From NCBI RefSeq assembly GCF_040436345.1, contig NC_133221.1:18101165-18165164 (forward strand): a stretch of 64,000 bases of DNA, in the 5' to 3' direction. The DNA is from Pagrus major (taxonomy: Eukaryota; Chordata; Actinopteri; Spariformes; Sparidae). How positions within the stretch are numbered: position 1 is the first letter of the stretch; each line of letters starts with the position of its first letter. This document shows, piece by piece, positions 1-63,141 of this stretch. A model generated the notes under the pieces. It made no database searches, was not told the origin of the DNA, and saw only the letters and a list, made by a program, of their open reading frames with translations. The position numbers and the translations under genes are program-made.

Positions 1-236
1 TTTTTTGCTCCTGCCCTTCAAAAATCCTGAGTCCGCCACTGTTGCCTCAACATGAACAACATGAACTTTATATGTAAACAAGGTACTATCTGCTCAATGA
101 ATGAGTAAAGAAGGTCAATCTGACCAAAAAGTATTAAAGTTCAATACCCAACACTGCTCAGAAACATCCTTTGATTTAAAGACCTCTAGTAAGTGTGAGA
201 GGATCATTATGTTTGTGTGTGTCTATGTAAACTCAC

Positions 237-515
237 TTTCTGAGAGTTCAGGTAGTATGGGTCCAGGTCCTCCAGTGGTACCGCCACCAATCCTTTAGGG
301 ATGTCCCCATAGATGTAGGGCAGACTCTTCCCAGCCTCCAGGTCGCTGTTAGGCTTGGGCTTGTTCTCGTCATCATCATCGCGGTAGCTGCTGTCCTGCT
401 TGGGCGGCTTCTTGTTCTTCTCCTCATTGATGCGCTGCTCAAGAATCGCCAAAGATTCCAAAGTAAACTTCTTGAAGCTATCAGGTCCTGGCGGTGCAAT
501 AAGGGGTGCAGCCAT
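237..515 (-). CDS. scn8a: scn8a first coding exon (Nav1.6 sodium channel alpha subunit, N-terminus; partial gene)
   Basis: This exon encodes the first 93 residues of a voltage-gated sodium channel alpha subunit, the pore-forming protein that carries the fast sodium current in neurons. The peptide starts [17 protein letters not shown] and contains [28 protein letters not shown] and ends DPYYLNSQK. This is the cytoplasmic N-terminal segment of Nav1 channels and is closest to Nav1.6 (SCN8A), whose first coding exon ends at the same place. The ATG is at 515-513 and the exon ends with AAA followed by a GTGAGT donor, so the intron starts at 236. All four channel repeats lie to the left of the window. 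The neighbours dip2b and tmprss12 are also linked to SCN8A in mammals. Teleosts carry two scn8a copies (scn8aa, scn8ab), and I cannot say which this is. Confidence 0.93.
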
Positions 516-570
516 GTTTTCATCCTGCAGCTACTTGGTCTTTAGGTTTGTACCATCCACAGTAGTAGCT
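516..570 (-). other. scn8a: scn8a 5' UTR part of the first coding exon
   Basis: Reading the minus strand, a pyrimidine-rich tract at about 600-573 ends in TGCAG, and the exon would begin at 570, 55 bases before the ATG. This makes the first coding exon 237-570 and implies at least one upstream non-coding exon, as is known for mammalian SCN8A. The splice acceptor is inferred from its sequence only. Confidence 0.65.
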
Positions 571-3045
571 CTGCAGGAGGAGGGGACAGGGAGGAAAGGT
601 CAAACAAATATCGTATGAAAATTGACGATATTGAATTCTACTGTATTAGTGTAACTTCAATAATAAGCTTATATCACGTTTCAGGACATAATATTTGTGA
701 TGTTAAAATAAAGCGTTTTTACAACAGAGAAGCTTTTGTTTTCATTCTATTAAAGGTCGTTGCAACTGATAGTAAAAATAGTAATAATGACCTCCCTGCC
801 ATCAGTTTGTATGGCAATTATGTGCTAAAAAGTTCTTATTATTGAGTAGGTAGTATTACAGCAGGGAAAAAAAGGCTTCTGAAGCAGTTTTTTTTTTTCA
901 TGTGAAAGAAGGTTTGTTAAAGGTTGTTCCATAAATTTGTGTAACTGAATTTGTGCTCTGTCAAATGTAGTGTAATGGAGGGCTAAATGACTTTAAAAAA
1001 GCTATTCTTATAATAAAGATCTCTTTGTTTCCCTAGATCAATAGGGGAATTAATAACGACAAAAACAAAATAGACAGCAAAAAACTAAACATTGCTATCA
1101 ACCACCAGCCAAATTCTTATTTTAGACACTGGTAAGTTGGCCGAGAACCAACGAACAGATGCGATCATGTTTACACAAACACACACACACATTAACAGAT
1201 TTAGTCGTGATGAAAGAAAAATTGGTTAAAAGTAGAGGAAATATATACAACCACTGTTAACATGAAATATGTGATCCCACTGGCTCCATAAAGGGGAAAA
1301 AATGACCACAGAGAACATGAAGTGCTGCAAAAATGACTGCATGAGTTTCTCATCCCTGCCACATTATTTATTTACAGCTCCCATTTTACAGATTGTTGGT
1401 TCTCCTTGATTCAAATTCATGTAAATAAGAACGGTTTGGTAATGAACAGCCGATAAATATCAACTGAGAGGAGACATCCTGAGTGTAAAGGGTAATGGAT
1501 ACACCTTGACTGTGTTCTCTACAATATTTGTACATTTGTCCATCCGGATTCACAGAAAAGAAATGATGAGATACTTAACAGCCAGTGAGATGCAGGAATG
1601 TTTACTTCGAGCTTTTTTTTTCTCAGTCGTGTTTGCCTCCAACTCTCACTGCCTTTGGACCAGTATTTATAATGTTGCGCTCACTCGTTATTAAAACCTA
1701 CATATATAAAAAGAATATATTTATCTTGTGCAGCATCTTTTCTGTTTTCAGTCAAGAAATCCTACAATAAATGAGACTGTTCATCTACTTACAAAGTAAA
1801 ATGGCAGCAAAAGCCACAAGCTACAGTTATGAAAGTAAGTGAAATGTCCCTTTAAGGATATTAGGATCTTAAGCTCCCTTATCCTACAGAGATAAGAGGA
1901 ACAGAAACAGGAACAGACTTGTGTTTAATGACCCTTTAACGTCATCAGAACAAACCCAGATCAATAACACAGAAACAGACATACAGTCAAATAATCTGTG
2001 AATTTTACTGGTACTTTAACATCAATATACTGATTAAGTTTAAGATTCCACTCAGGTGATGGTCAGTGGAGTTTAGACTACCAAAAGTGAGAAAGACAAT
2101 CAGAATTTTCATCAAAAACATAACTTTTAATTATTTTATAATCAAAACAGAAAAAGAAAGAAAATGATTTGTCTCTGTCTATGTTTGTATTTAAAAGCTG
2201 CATAGTTGGTCATTTAAAGATGTTGATGAGTTATATTAGATGTGATGCTGTTATTCATTTATCACGCTTTACAGCTGATTACATAAAGATTATATGATGT
2301 TTAGGAAGTATTATAGCATAAGTTCATGTTTCTTGTTGCTATATTATCTTCTTTGATGGCTTTTTTTGTTGTGTCGTGTATCTCAAGATCCTACAGAGAC
2401 TGTAAAAAAAAGGACAAAAAAAGGTAATTTACATATCCGAGAGACATTTTTCAGGTCTTACGGTCAGGCAGCAATGGTATAAAGGCATGTGAGCCAAAAC
2501 CTTCCCACAATTTCAGGAAACAAGTTTCAGGTCCTGCATTAAACCCCTGACAACCACAACCACACACCCATTTAAGGATACTTTTTTTTTTTTTGAATCG
2601 CTGACAGAAAGCCACTTAATGGCTGCATGACTCAGTCAGTGGAGCCTTTTCCCCAACACACTTAAGATGTAAAAAGGGTCATGATGGCTACATGACAACT
2701 GTTCAAGCTGCAGGGACATTTCAGGGTCAGAATACTCATGTGAGGGAGGAGGAGGGGGGGAGCTGAGGGGAGAGGAAACACAGCCACACCTGAGCGATGA
2801 CACATGACTGGAAGGAAATTCAACTTGTGGTCGAAATTTCAACACAAGCCTTTTGTTTCCCAGCCTGGAGAGAGCGAGAGAGGGAAAGGTGGATGCAGCC
2901 TAAATAAGGAGAACAGCACCATCGACCATATCTGAATCACAGGGGCCTGTCACTTCCCTGCTCCCCTCTCTTGCATAACACAATCTAATTAAAACGCTCG
3001 ACGAGTGAGAGCTGATATCACACAGCAAAGACTCCACTCTGTCAT

Positions 3046-3061
3046 GGGGGGGGGGGGGGGG
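3046..3061 (+). repeat. Poly-G homopolymer run
   Basis: Sixteen consecutive G on the plus strand, followed by GAGGAGGAGG. It is a candidate for G-quadruplex formation and for assembly length error. It lies in the presumptive scn8a 5' intron. Confidence 0.9.
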
Positions 3062-3184
3062 AGGAGGAGGAGAAAACACATGAAAACATGCAGCCTGAGA
3101 GCCAAGACGTCTGTTTTAAAATGGACCCCGGAACCTGCTGCTGCTGCTGCTGCTCTGCTGGCGCTGTCCGCTTCAGCACCGCAA

Positions 3185-3232
3185 ACACACACACACACAC
3201 ACACACATGCACACACACATGAACACACACAT
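3185..3232 (+). repeat. Interrupted (CA)n microsatellite
   Basis: A CA-dinucleotide array with ATG/CATG interruptions. Short reading frames overlapping it are low-complexity artefacts. Confidence 0.9.
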
Positions 3233-3299
3233 GCACGAATGCATACATGAAGGGTTGAAAGAGTGGAGGGGGGAAAAATGAAAATATGTGTAAAAATCG

Positions 3300-4900
3300 T
3301 TTTCCGTGCGCACCAGGCCTCCTCCTCCTCCCTCCTCACCGCCTGTAGGCCCGCAGTTTATCCTTCAATTCTCTTCAATGTTATCAAGTTATGATGACAA
3401 CACTCGTCTTGTTGTGTCTCAGGCTCTCGGGCTGCACATTGCTTACATCCAGGCTTGTCCACGCAATCTTTTTTTTTTTTTTCGCAGAGAGAACAGCCAC
3501 ATTTTGGGCATCCTCTCACCAATGTTCTCGTTTTCAGAGACGCGGGGCTTGTTTACTAAAGCTGTTAATTAACACGGAGGCCCCGCAGACGCCATTATGT
3601 GCCTGCTTTCTGACATATTCCATTGAATGGAAACAGGGGAGACAAGCAGGAGGTGATATTGCGCAGAGAAGTGGCCCCGCTACAACCAAATTGGCCGAAG
3701 CACCACTGCTGCAGTGGGTGGTTTGTGTGTTGAAAATGTCACGCTTTAAACGCAACCGTGGCTTTTTGTCAAAGCCTCCGGTGTGTTGTCGATGTTTCGT
3801 GATAAATCAAAACATCAGGTGCTTCTTGGTATTCGTCTAAAAGCCGAACGGGCCCGGGATCGGCTTTTTTCCCCCTTTTTTTTACCGGGGGATATTCTGT
3901 GCGTTTTTGCGCGTTGCCTTGAAGGATCTGCACCACACCCGTGAAGCCATGTCGACTGCCAAATCAATAAGAGCTCTATCTGTGCACAAGATAGCCCAGA
4001 GTATGAAGCCAGACAGCGGCTTGAAAACACACACACAGCGTGCAACACGAGAAATAAGACGATTAGAGATGCATTATGGTGCTGCCACACCGTAATCACC
4101 TGGAGGAATGTAAAAAATCTCGGCTATTGATGATGGAAGGTGGACCAGGCTACTCACATAGCATCAACCCCTTTCTCGAAGCCTTATGGTGTTTCAAGTG
4201 TATCATCCTGTAGTCCGGAGGGTAAACAAAAAACAAAAATAGTGACCAAAATCTGTCAAAAATCGTGAGTTTTTCGGCTTTTTTTTTCTTGAGCCGGAGC
4301 TGTCAGACGGCGCCCTACCTGAAGCCTACCCTACGAGGCATTTCCTCTCATCAATGCCTCGGATTGCTCGACGAAATAGTTAATCCGATGAATTCCTCAC
4401 GATCGACATCAAATGATTGATAATGTTTTAGTTTCCCCCCCCTCTTTCCACTGCTCCGGTCCAGCCGATAGATGCTCAGCAAACGCAGACACCCGCTTCC
4501 ATCCCGCTCCAAAAAAAAAAAAGATGCGGGGCAGTGTGCAGCTCTGCGACATTTACGCAAGGATACCGACAGAGAGAAAATCTGCCTGCACCCAACAACA
4601 CACGCACCGTTTTCTCAAACGATTATAAATGAAGGGTACTCACTTTGAAAGCGTTACAGTGAATCCGGGAAGCCGTAACAGGACTGCAGATGTGGAAGAG
4701 ATTGGGGAGAAACTGCGGTTGTCGCCATATTGTTGCTGCTATCTTCCCCCTCAGTGCGAGCAGTTTCCCTGCATAATTGATGACTCTCAGCAGAATGTAA
4801 GGGAGTGTCGGCAAGTGCGTTTCGCAAAATCGTAAAGGTCATTTAGGCCTGCAGCCTCCAAACCTCAGTGTTCACCAAAAAAAAGGAAAAGCATACAGCT
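3300..4900. promoter_or_regulatory. CpG-rich tract, candidate scn8a promoter region
   Basis: This stretch is visibly richer in CG dinucleotides than its flanks (for example around 3540-3600, 3840-3920, 4290-4390 and 4660-4840). It lies upstream of scn8a exons on the minus strand and about 0.5-2 kb upstream of the plus-strand tmprss12 cassettes. None of its reading frames resembles a known protein. I read it as a CpG-island-like promoter region; the exact start sites cannot be placed. Confidence 0.45.
4644..4860 (-). other. Candidate scn8a non-coding first exon
   Basis: On the minus strand, sequence from this CpG-rich segment runs into CAAA followed by GTGAGTA at 4643, a strong 5' splice site. 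The first scn8a coding exon has an acceptor but no start of transcription nearby, so an upstream untranslated exon is needed, and this is the best donor I noticed. The upstream limit is arbitrary. This is an inference without homology support. Confidence 0.3.
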
Positions 4901-5397
4901 CCCTGGGCTCGGAGATGGAGCCCGGGTGAGATTGTGCACAGAAAACAGGCGCAAGGTTTTTCTGACAAAACGCATCGACTCACTGTGTGCGCTCAGTGCA
5001 GGGAGTTTGTAGTGCAGGAATTTATTGGCTGCTAGGCTGTGGGCATTCAGTCAGAGACAGCTTACACAGGGCCACTGAGGTATACAAACAACTAAACATT
5101 ATTTTACATAAACACGTGCCCAAATTATATACATATACCACATTTATTACACATTAAAAAAATAAGCTTTTCTATGTCACATGCATTTAAACATAAATAT
5201 AAGTAGGCTATAAGATTTATTCTGGCCATGAAATATTAATTTATATCCTCTGCTCTTTAATACCACAAATTAATGCTCAAACAGGAAGCTCTTAATCTGT
5301 CTCTTGTCTTTATACAACCTGTGTACCAAATCTTATAATGTCTGTAGTTGTTGTTTCTCACGGGACTTTATCTGATAAAAAAAAGTTTACGTCAGGT
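4861..5397. other. Spacer between the scn8a upstream region and the tmprss12 array
   Basis: AT-rich sequence with no reading frame or RNA gene of note. It separates the candidate minus-strand scn8a first exon from the first plus-strand tmprss12 promoter cassette, so the two would be divergent. Confidence 0.4.
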
Positions 5398-5498
5398 GCT
5401 CATTTCACAAGCGTCAACGTGCCCGTGACGTCATCATACGTAAGGAACGTACGCAGTTTGTGTTAGCGGTTGAAAATATCTTCAGGAGGTCAAAGCTA
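5398..5498 (+). promoter_or_regulatory. tmprss12 promoter cassette 1 with full CRE
   Basis: A perfect TGACGTCA (5426-5433) lies 65 bases before the ATG at 5499, followed by TACGTAAGGAACGTACG. Full palindromic CREs are bound by CREB/ATF1/CREM. I see no TATA box at a normal distance. Promoter function is inferred from the CRE and from its position before a signal-peptide exon. Confidence 0.6.
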
Positions 5499-11460
<5,962 letters not shown>

Positions 11461-11471
11461 AACATCCAGCA

Positions 11472-11477
11472 AATAAA
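11472..11477 (+). terminator. tmprss12 polyadenylation signal
   Basis: AATAAA sits 12 bases after the TGA stop at 11458-11460, implying a very short 3' UTR. Other AATAAA motifs follow downstream, so this is the first candidate rather than a proven site. Confidence 0.55.
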
Positions 11478-11799
11478 TGTCACCATTGCAGTTATGCATC
11501 AGACTGTTCAAATTAGCCATCACGATTAGTGATTAAATGTTAGTTTTAACATCGCGACCAGTCAGTGTGATTACACTGTTAGATGTATGAAAGCCAAGTT
11601 TCTCAGTCAGTGTCTCACTCTGAGTGATGATGTCCGTGGGTTTGGTTATTTAACAAGAGATTTCTGTTTTCATCATTTGTCTTTGCTTAACAAGTAAGTG
11701 TACATAGCACCAAGGAACCTAAGTAGGTGCAAAAGGTTACAAAAGCACACAATACAAGATACAAGAGTGCTGATAATATTGTCACCAATATAGTATAAA

Positions 11800-12260
11800 A
11801 TAATTGATAAAATAGAATATAATGATAACAATAATAACTTTATTTATACAGCACTTCAATAAACAGTGTTCCAAAGTGCTGAGAGGAGTTCAGAGATATA
11901 AGGAGGTGCCAATCCAGACAGGGCCTAAAAAGTGCTTACAAGTATTTTATAATCAATTCTAAAAGATACAGATAGACAAAGTTAAGGAACTAAAATAGGA
12001 GCATTTTTGGAATGAGTTAGGAGCCAGGTTGCAGCATTTTGTATGAGTTCGAGGCAATGGGGAAACTTTTGGTAGACGTGTGTACAGGGAGTTGCAGTAG
12101 TCGAGATGAGATGAGATGAATGTGTGAACAACCTTGTCAATGCGAATGATTTGATTTTGGCAATATTATGTAATAGATAAAAACAGGATTGGACAACCTT
12201 TTTTATGTGGATGTCGAGTTTAAATTGGCACTATTCAGTCTTGGAGAAGAAAGTCAAGCT
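11800..12260. mobile_element. Retrotransposon-derived dispersed repeat
   Basis: Opens with AACTTTATTTATACAGCACTT and carries AAGTGCTGAGAGG, a word like GCCAGGTTGCAGCATTTTG, and GGGAGTTGCAGTAGTCGAGA. This is the layout of a widespread fish non-LTR element tail. It is degraded, with no reading frame. It lies between the convergent tmprss12 and dip2b genes. Confidence 0.55.
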
Positions 12261-15200
12261 CAGAATTTTAATATTTACAATATGAATGAGGTAAAAATCA
12301 GAAATATGTATTTTCTCTATAACTGAATATAAGAAAAAAAGGTCCCCAGAACACTGTTTGAAACTAGAAAAGTGGCAGGGTCCGCCAAATGTAAACAAAG
12401 TAAAACAGCATGAAACTGTGCTGTCCTTTAAGGTCAGTTAGACAGTTAGATGTGTTGTTGGATGGACAGATATTTGATTCAATGAATGAATGAGACAAAT
12501 GTTAATTAAAGGATACAAATATAAAAAAATAAGTTAAAAAGTGAGTAAATACGTTAAGGAGACACCTTGTAGATTATGAGAAAAAAGACAAAATAATCAA
12601 TAATATAGGTTTCTTCTTCACAATGTTGTGAGAATCTCCTATTACTATTTGTCAGAGTGAGAGAATGTTCTGGAAATGTGTTACTTGTGATGTCATAGCA
12701 ACAAATGGCATCTTTGAGGCTAAAGTGGTGAGTGACATTAGCGTTACTGAGAACAAGAGATTCAAATCAGACATCTTGTTGTTTCTTCACATTGAAAGTC
12801 GTTGTGTTTTGTGTTCTTCTCGCTGGTGTGGAGTTGATGATGTCACATTCTGTGCTCCCATGCACCAATCAGAACACAGCAATTTAGAAATCAGAATCAG
12901 GATGTAATGACAGTTGCAGGTTGTTTGCAGTTGTTGCCAGGGAGACGCCACTGTCAATCAAATCTGATAAAACCACAAATACAAACACAACAGTCCTGAT
13001 AAAACACTTCTGCTGGGTTTTTAGTTTATAAAGTAATAAATATGAAGTTTGACTAACTAAACATTTGAACCATTGCTTATTAACACCTGCAGGGTTAATG
13101 TTATAGAGATTTTAAGATATTTAACCAATGTTTAGTGTACTTTATGTTTGTCCTGTAGTCCAGAAATACAGAACATTGTAGTTCGGAGTTTAATCACGTC
13201 TCCACAAGAAAACATGTATATTATTAACAAATCTTATATTGTACTGTTAAACAATACATTTAAGGAACCTATATGTTGCACAAAAATATTTGATCTCAGT
13301 GAAAGAAATAGAATTTATCAAGTTTGAACAAGTTCTGCAAGAAACAATATCTTCAGCTAAAAGGTTTTAGTTTCACCAGAAACCAAAAATAACCAATAGT
13401 CTATTATTTTCTACACTGCAGACACCATCAGGGCCCCTTTAACAGAGGTTTTGTTGGTTTAATCAGTGGCCAATGAATCATTTACTAATACATTGTACAT
13501 TATTTATAAGCAGTGTGTTTGTCTTGCTATGGACCCTGAGTCTGAAATAAAGATATATAAAAAAAATAAGCCATTATTTACAATAACCTTTGGGAGTTTG
13601 TAACAGTTCTCTTTGGCAGGTGTTTATCAGGACAGTTGCTTTGTCTTTTTAGCTTTTTTTTAGCACACTTGCAATAATCATGTAACTTGATACATGAGAC
13701 AACCTTTCAGACTTTGATATCATACAGAAATAAATGAAAACCAAGAATGCCCAAAAAAGTACATTAAAATATTTAAAACACAGCAGCAATGTTTGCACAG
13801 AGCAGAGCTCTGAGTAGAGCTCATGTTTTTGGATGAAGTAGTTAAGAGTGACACCTGGTGGAAGGACAGTGTTAGTTTTCATTAATGCAGTAGCTGATGG
13901 CTGAAGCTTCCAGAAACGTTTGGAAGGAAAACAAGAAAGAAAGCAAACAAGACGTTCTGACAAAGGATTTATTTTATTTGACATGAAACACATCCAATGA
14001 CAGTGTGACAGTGTTTTTGTCAAGTAAGACATGTTGTTAGAAGTTATCGCACCATTGACTAGTTCAGAATGTCTTTGCTGCAGCTCGACAATGCATAGTG
14101 AACAGACAGTCGTTGAGGTATACATTGTGGGCCCTTGAGTTTTTTTTTTTTATTTGTGTGAAAGATCCTAATTTCATTAACCTCACATGTACATTTTACA
14201 ATTTGTGCTTCGAATAACTTTGGAGGTTTGAAATGAACGTCATTCCTGACAACACGACAGCTTGGAAAACTGAAATAAATATCAAAATATAAATGGTGGA
14301 TATGTCGAGTTGCACCGTCCATGTTGGGAAAGTTTTCATCAGATCTCAGAGATGATGAAAACTGGTGGTGAAAGACAATTTCAGAACTGAGCAATGATCT
14401 TGGAAAGTGTTGGCATGGAAGAAGAAAGACTTATTTTCACACATTATTAAGGGCATCCAGGAAGAAGAAACCTTCTTTGTTTTGACATTGGAGGACAAAA
14501 ATCTGTCAACTTTCCCTTATTGAATAGCACCAATGTCTATTGAAAAGGCTTGAAGGCCAACATGAAATTATAAAACTTTATTAAAACTTGTCGTTGGAGT
14601 GAAACAGTAGCAACAAAGCAAATATCACACAGTAGCTCAGAAGCTTCACTTTGTTATTCATGAGTAACTGTAACCTGCCCCAGATACTGGCTGCATACAT
14701 GTCCTCAGTGTACATCACTGAATGAAAAGTGGTTTATTGATGTGTTGTTGGACTGTACAGTATGTCAAGCTGCTTTGAAATCAAACCAGCCGTTTGCAGA
14801 ATTTTGAAAAGAAAAGATAACATCAGCAAAATATTGATGCGACCCCTATAAAAACCTATCTGATTCCAATTAAAATACAGTGGAGGCGACATTTTAAAAA
14901 AAAAACAAGAAATAAAAAAAAAAATGGTTCAATATTCTGGGATCATTTTCTTACAAAAGACAAACCTTGTTGCACCAGAAAAGCCAAATATCACTGGACA
15001 TGCACACACTCACTCACTCGCTCGCTCGCTCAAGGACACACGCACACACAAAATGATATTGGGAAAGTGCACATTGTTCCTGCCAAAATAATCTGAAACC
15101 TTTTTTTTTTTTCCTCTTTTGCAATGTGATAAATTAACAATGCAGAAAAATGCTGTCAAGTATGAAAAGATCAGTCAAGTTTTTATCGACAAAGTTCATA

Positions 15201-17895
15201 TCCATGTACACATTAACACCAGGAATACAGTATTTGACCTCTAAAATACAGTATACAGACAACATCCTTACCCTCATTAATCACCTCCTTCTTTTTAAAG
15301 GAGGATTCTGCCATTTTTAAATCATGGGTTGGTTACTGATTGTTGTTCATTCCTAAATTTTTTTTTTTTCAGTGTTACAGACATTCAGAAAGAATTGGTT
15401 TGAATGGTAATGATGAAATGAGAAAGGCATGACCGCAAAAAAGAACAAGACCCCCCCCCCTCTAAAAAATGTGATACCAGCTTCTGATTCCACGAGTGAA
15501 AAATGGTGGTAAAGATCTTTAATTACAGTAAAAGTAAAGCTAGAAATGAGGGATTAAGCATAAAAACTAGTGAAGTTCCACAGGTTTAATAAGGCAAAGT
15601 TCTGTCCTCATTCTTGATATCTTGTTTTTGTTTTTAGAAATTCAACAGTCCATGATCCTAAATGTCACGATGGTGTAGTAAAAAGGCACCTTCTTGCCTT
15701 CTGAGGATCTACTTTTATTTAATTCACTTTGACGCTGAAAGATGCTCTTTGCTTTAAGAAGGGAAACTATACAGTGGCTCAGTTTAGTTCAAACTGTGAA
15801 CTATATCCCGTCAAACTCTGCCAACACCTAATCAAAAAAAAAAAATCTCAACTCAAGGTCCACGTTCTGGCTTGTTCAGGAGCTCTCAGTTTTATCACAC
15901 AGTCCTCATCAGCAGACAGTAGTGTTGCACAATCAATATGGCGAAGAGAAATTTCCAAATCGCAACTTTTTGATAAAGTTCAAATGTTTCACAATTTAAC
16001 ATAGATTAATCATTCTGGTGCTACAGAGATGCCTGGCTTACAAATCATATTCTACGGACGTAAGGGAACATGATAGTTTGGCACGGACCCCAACAATAAT
16101 CACATCATAATCATTTTTATATTTTTTAATAGTAAAGTTAAACGTACAAATTGCCATTCCTACCAAAATCATGACTAATATCGCAATCACAATTGAAACC
16201 CGAGATATACTTGAGTTTTGGGGCTGATGCAGATATTAGGAAGTAAAAACTCTAACACTGATATGTTGGCCGAGGTAAACGTTTTTTTGAAATGTTCTTA
16301 TCAAATTCAAATTCATATTTATATGGTGTGCTAATAATCTGCCTGTCATATCAGTAGAAATATTCATTTCAGGCCAATACCTGTATTTCCTTTTAAAGCC
16401 TTTATTGGCCAATACCAATAATGCGCATATATTATCGTGCATCCTCACTATAACAAGCGATTAAGTGGACCTTGAGTTGAGCTTTTGTCAGCTGATGTCA
16501 AGCTCTCCTTAACCCAGTTTGTGCTGTTGCATCCGGTTCACAGTACTAACCATCTGATTTCCTGAAATAAAAACCTGGAAGGTCTTTTAACAACAATTAC
16601 CAGAATCCTCAAAGACTCTTTTAACCATGTGGATGAAACAAATATTCTTTCTGCTGGACAATAAATAAAAGATTCTCTTTCTTTCTTTCTTTCTTTCTTC
16701 TCAGTATTTTATGTTTTAATACAATATTTCACTTGTGTTTTCCAGCTCACTGAAATAGAAAATACAATCAGAACTTGGGATACAGGTTAAGAAAACAATG
16801 TATCATGCAGTAGAAAGAGTATTTTTTTACATCCAAATGATAAGAAGAGTCGCCGGGAGTCTGGAAATACTGTACCTCAGTACAGTTTTTCCTTTGGTTC
16901 TGGCATGTCGACACTGTCTACGCTCAAATTAACATACACACCTAAACACCAGGTATCACCTCAACTCTTCTTATGAAAATCGGTGCTTTTAAAAAGATTT
17001 ATTAGTACTTCACAAGCATAAGAACTATCTAATGGACCGACTCCTACTCACGGCTAAATCTAAATCTGTGCTTCTGCAGATCAAAGATCCTTTTTACTCT
17101 CCAGGTTTGTATGTTTATGAAGCCAGTCTTTCTTTTCCCACACCAACAATTAATTCAAGTGACATTTTGTAGCATCGACAGCGTGTCTGCTGGCAAAATA
17201 CAGAGCGTGATGGGAGGTGGAAGCCACGGTGCACCTGGTAGGAAGGTTATATATCTGGGCTGCACTTGCTGGTGGCACTTTATAATACTGATGTGGATTT
17301 GCCCCCTCAAGGCAGGTGAGACAGGAAGTAGACTCAGGTGCGAGGACTTAAAGTGCAAGAGGGGAAAGTTCCAGCTCCTCTCAGCAGTTCCAGTGCGCCA
17401 TCCTGCCTTCAAGAATGGAGGGGGGTTAAAAAAAATAGAAAAAATGAGCACACGAGGATGATGGTAAAAACTCAGGAATGGAAGGAGGGGGGGGTCTTTG
17501 ATTAAAGTATGTAATTAAAAATGTCTTTAAAAACATGAAGTGGAGATATGAGGGAGAAGTGGGATGCACAGAGAGGATGAAGATCAGATTTCCTGCAGTT
17601 GACAGATGGATCTACTTTTTAATGAGGAGAGAAATGATCCTTCCTCCTCAGTAGAAATCTAAGTGAACCTGGACTGCAGCGATTGAGAAGGTGGAAGCAA
17701 AGAAGTTTCTGAGAGGGAAGCACGTTCTCATTACAGTACTCGTACTGTACTCGCATTCCCACATTGTTTGGTGTTTTTGAATGTGTGTCTGAGGCTTGAC
17801 ATTGGGGCTGCTACTGAATGCACCCCCAACCTTCTCCCTCATCTCAGAGCCTGGCTCAGTTTTCTGCATTTTCATCAGTTGGGCGATGGGGGCGA
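12261..17895 (-). other. Convergent intergenic space and probable dip2b 3' UTR
   Basis: Downstream of the dip2b stop the minus strand continues without introns or a coding frame I can support. Mammalian DIP2B has a multi-kilobase 3' UTR, so much of this is probably UTR. Several minus-strand AATAAA motifs (plus-strand TTTATT near 16999, 15711, 14730, 14149 and 13968) are candidate poly(A) signals that sequence alone cannot rank. A CTTT-repeat is at about 16675-16699. A 158-codon minus-strand frame at 13649-14125 has no recognisable domain. Confidence 0.45.
16675..16699 (+). repeat. (CTTT)n microsatellite
   Basis: About six TTTC/CTTT units in the presumed dip2b 3' UTR. Confidence 0.85.
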
Positions 17896-62698
<44,803 letters not shown>

Positions 62699-62960
62699 GA
62701 CTTCGCCGAGAAACCCGAGGGCAGTCGAGTCGAAAAGACACCGGGCTGTCGCGGAGAAGTGTCAAAAAACAAAAATTAAAACGCCCTCCCTCAAGACACA
62801 AAACAAGCATCAGAGTGGGAGAGACAGTCCATCCGCACGGCTGGCCCCTCCGCCATAATGGGGAAAACTCACCAGCGGCAACGAGCGGTCACGTGACGGC
62901 ATTTACCTCGCCTGTACGTTGATTCACTGCATCCAGCCGAGCAGACACACCGGAACTGCT
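62699..62960 (-). promoter_or_regulatory. dip2b 5' UTR and CpG-rich promoter
   Basis: The 260 bases upstream of the dip2b ATG are rich in CG dinucleotides (for example 62680-62760 and 62880-62945), unlike the AT-rich flanks, as expected for a broadly expressed vertebrate promoter. A perfect palindromic E-box GTCACGTGAC is at 62888-62897; CACGTG sites of this form bind USF/MYC/TFE-type bHLH-ZIP factors. No TATA box is evident. The transcription start cannot be fixed. Confidence 0.6.
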
Positions 62961-63141
62961 GCTCCCTCTGGCGTCCCGATGGATAAAACACACACATGAC
63001 TATCCTCTCGGTGCTACACAACTTTGTCATGACGTTTTCTCAGCTAAACTCACGTTAAACTTCCAGCAACTGGGCTACAACAAGGATTTTTTTGCTAACT
63101 TTGGGCTAGCAGGGGGTGAAAAAAGTGGCAGGATGTTCTAC

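Larger units (their letters stand above)
571..3300 (-). other. Presumptive scn8a 5' intron, no gene seen
   Basis: No exon or RNA gene is recognisable on either strand. The open reading frames are short and lack family resemblance. It holds a short (CA)n tract near 1176-1190, a 16-base G run at 3046-3061, a CTG-repeat tract at about 3136-3155, and an interrupted (CA)n tract at 3185-3232. If the upstream first exon near 4.7 kb is real, this stretch is the scn8a 5' intron. Confidence 0.5.

Noticed and set aside
3391..3840. 149-codon plus-strand frame in the CpG-rich tract
   Set aside because: Contains a translated poly-T run as a phenylalanine stretch and no domain; likely chance in GC-richer DNA.
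13649..14125. 158-codon minus-strand open frame
   Set aside because: Lies in the presumed dip2b 3' UTR, composition looks like translated UTR, no family resemblance.
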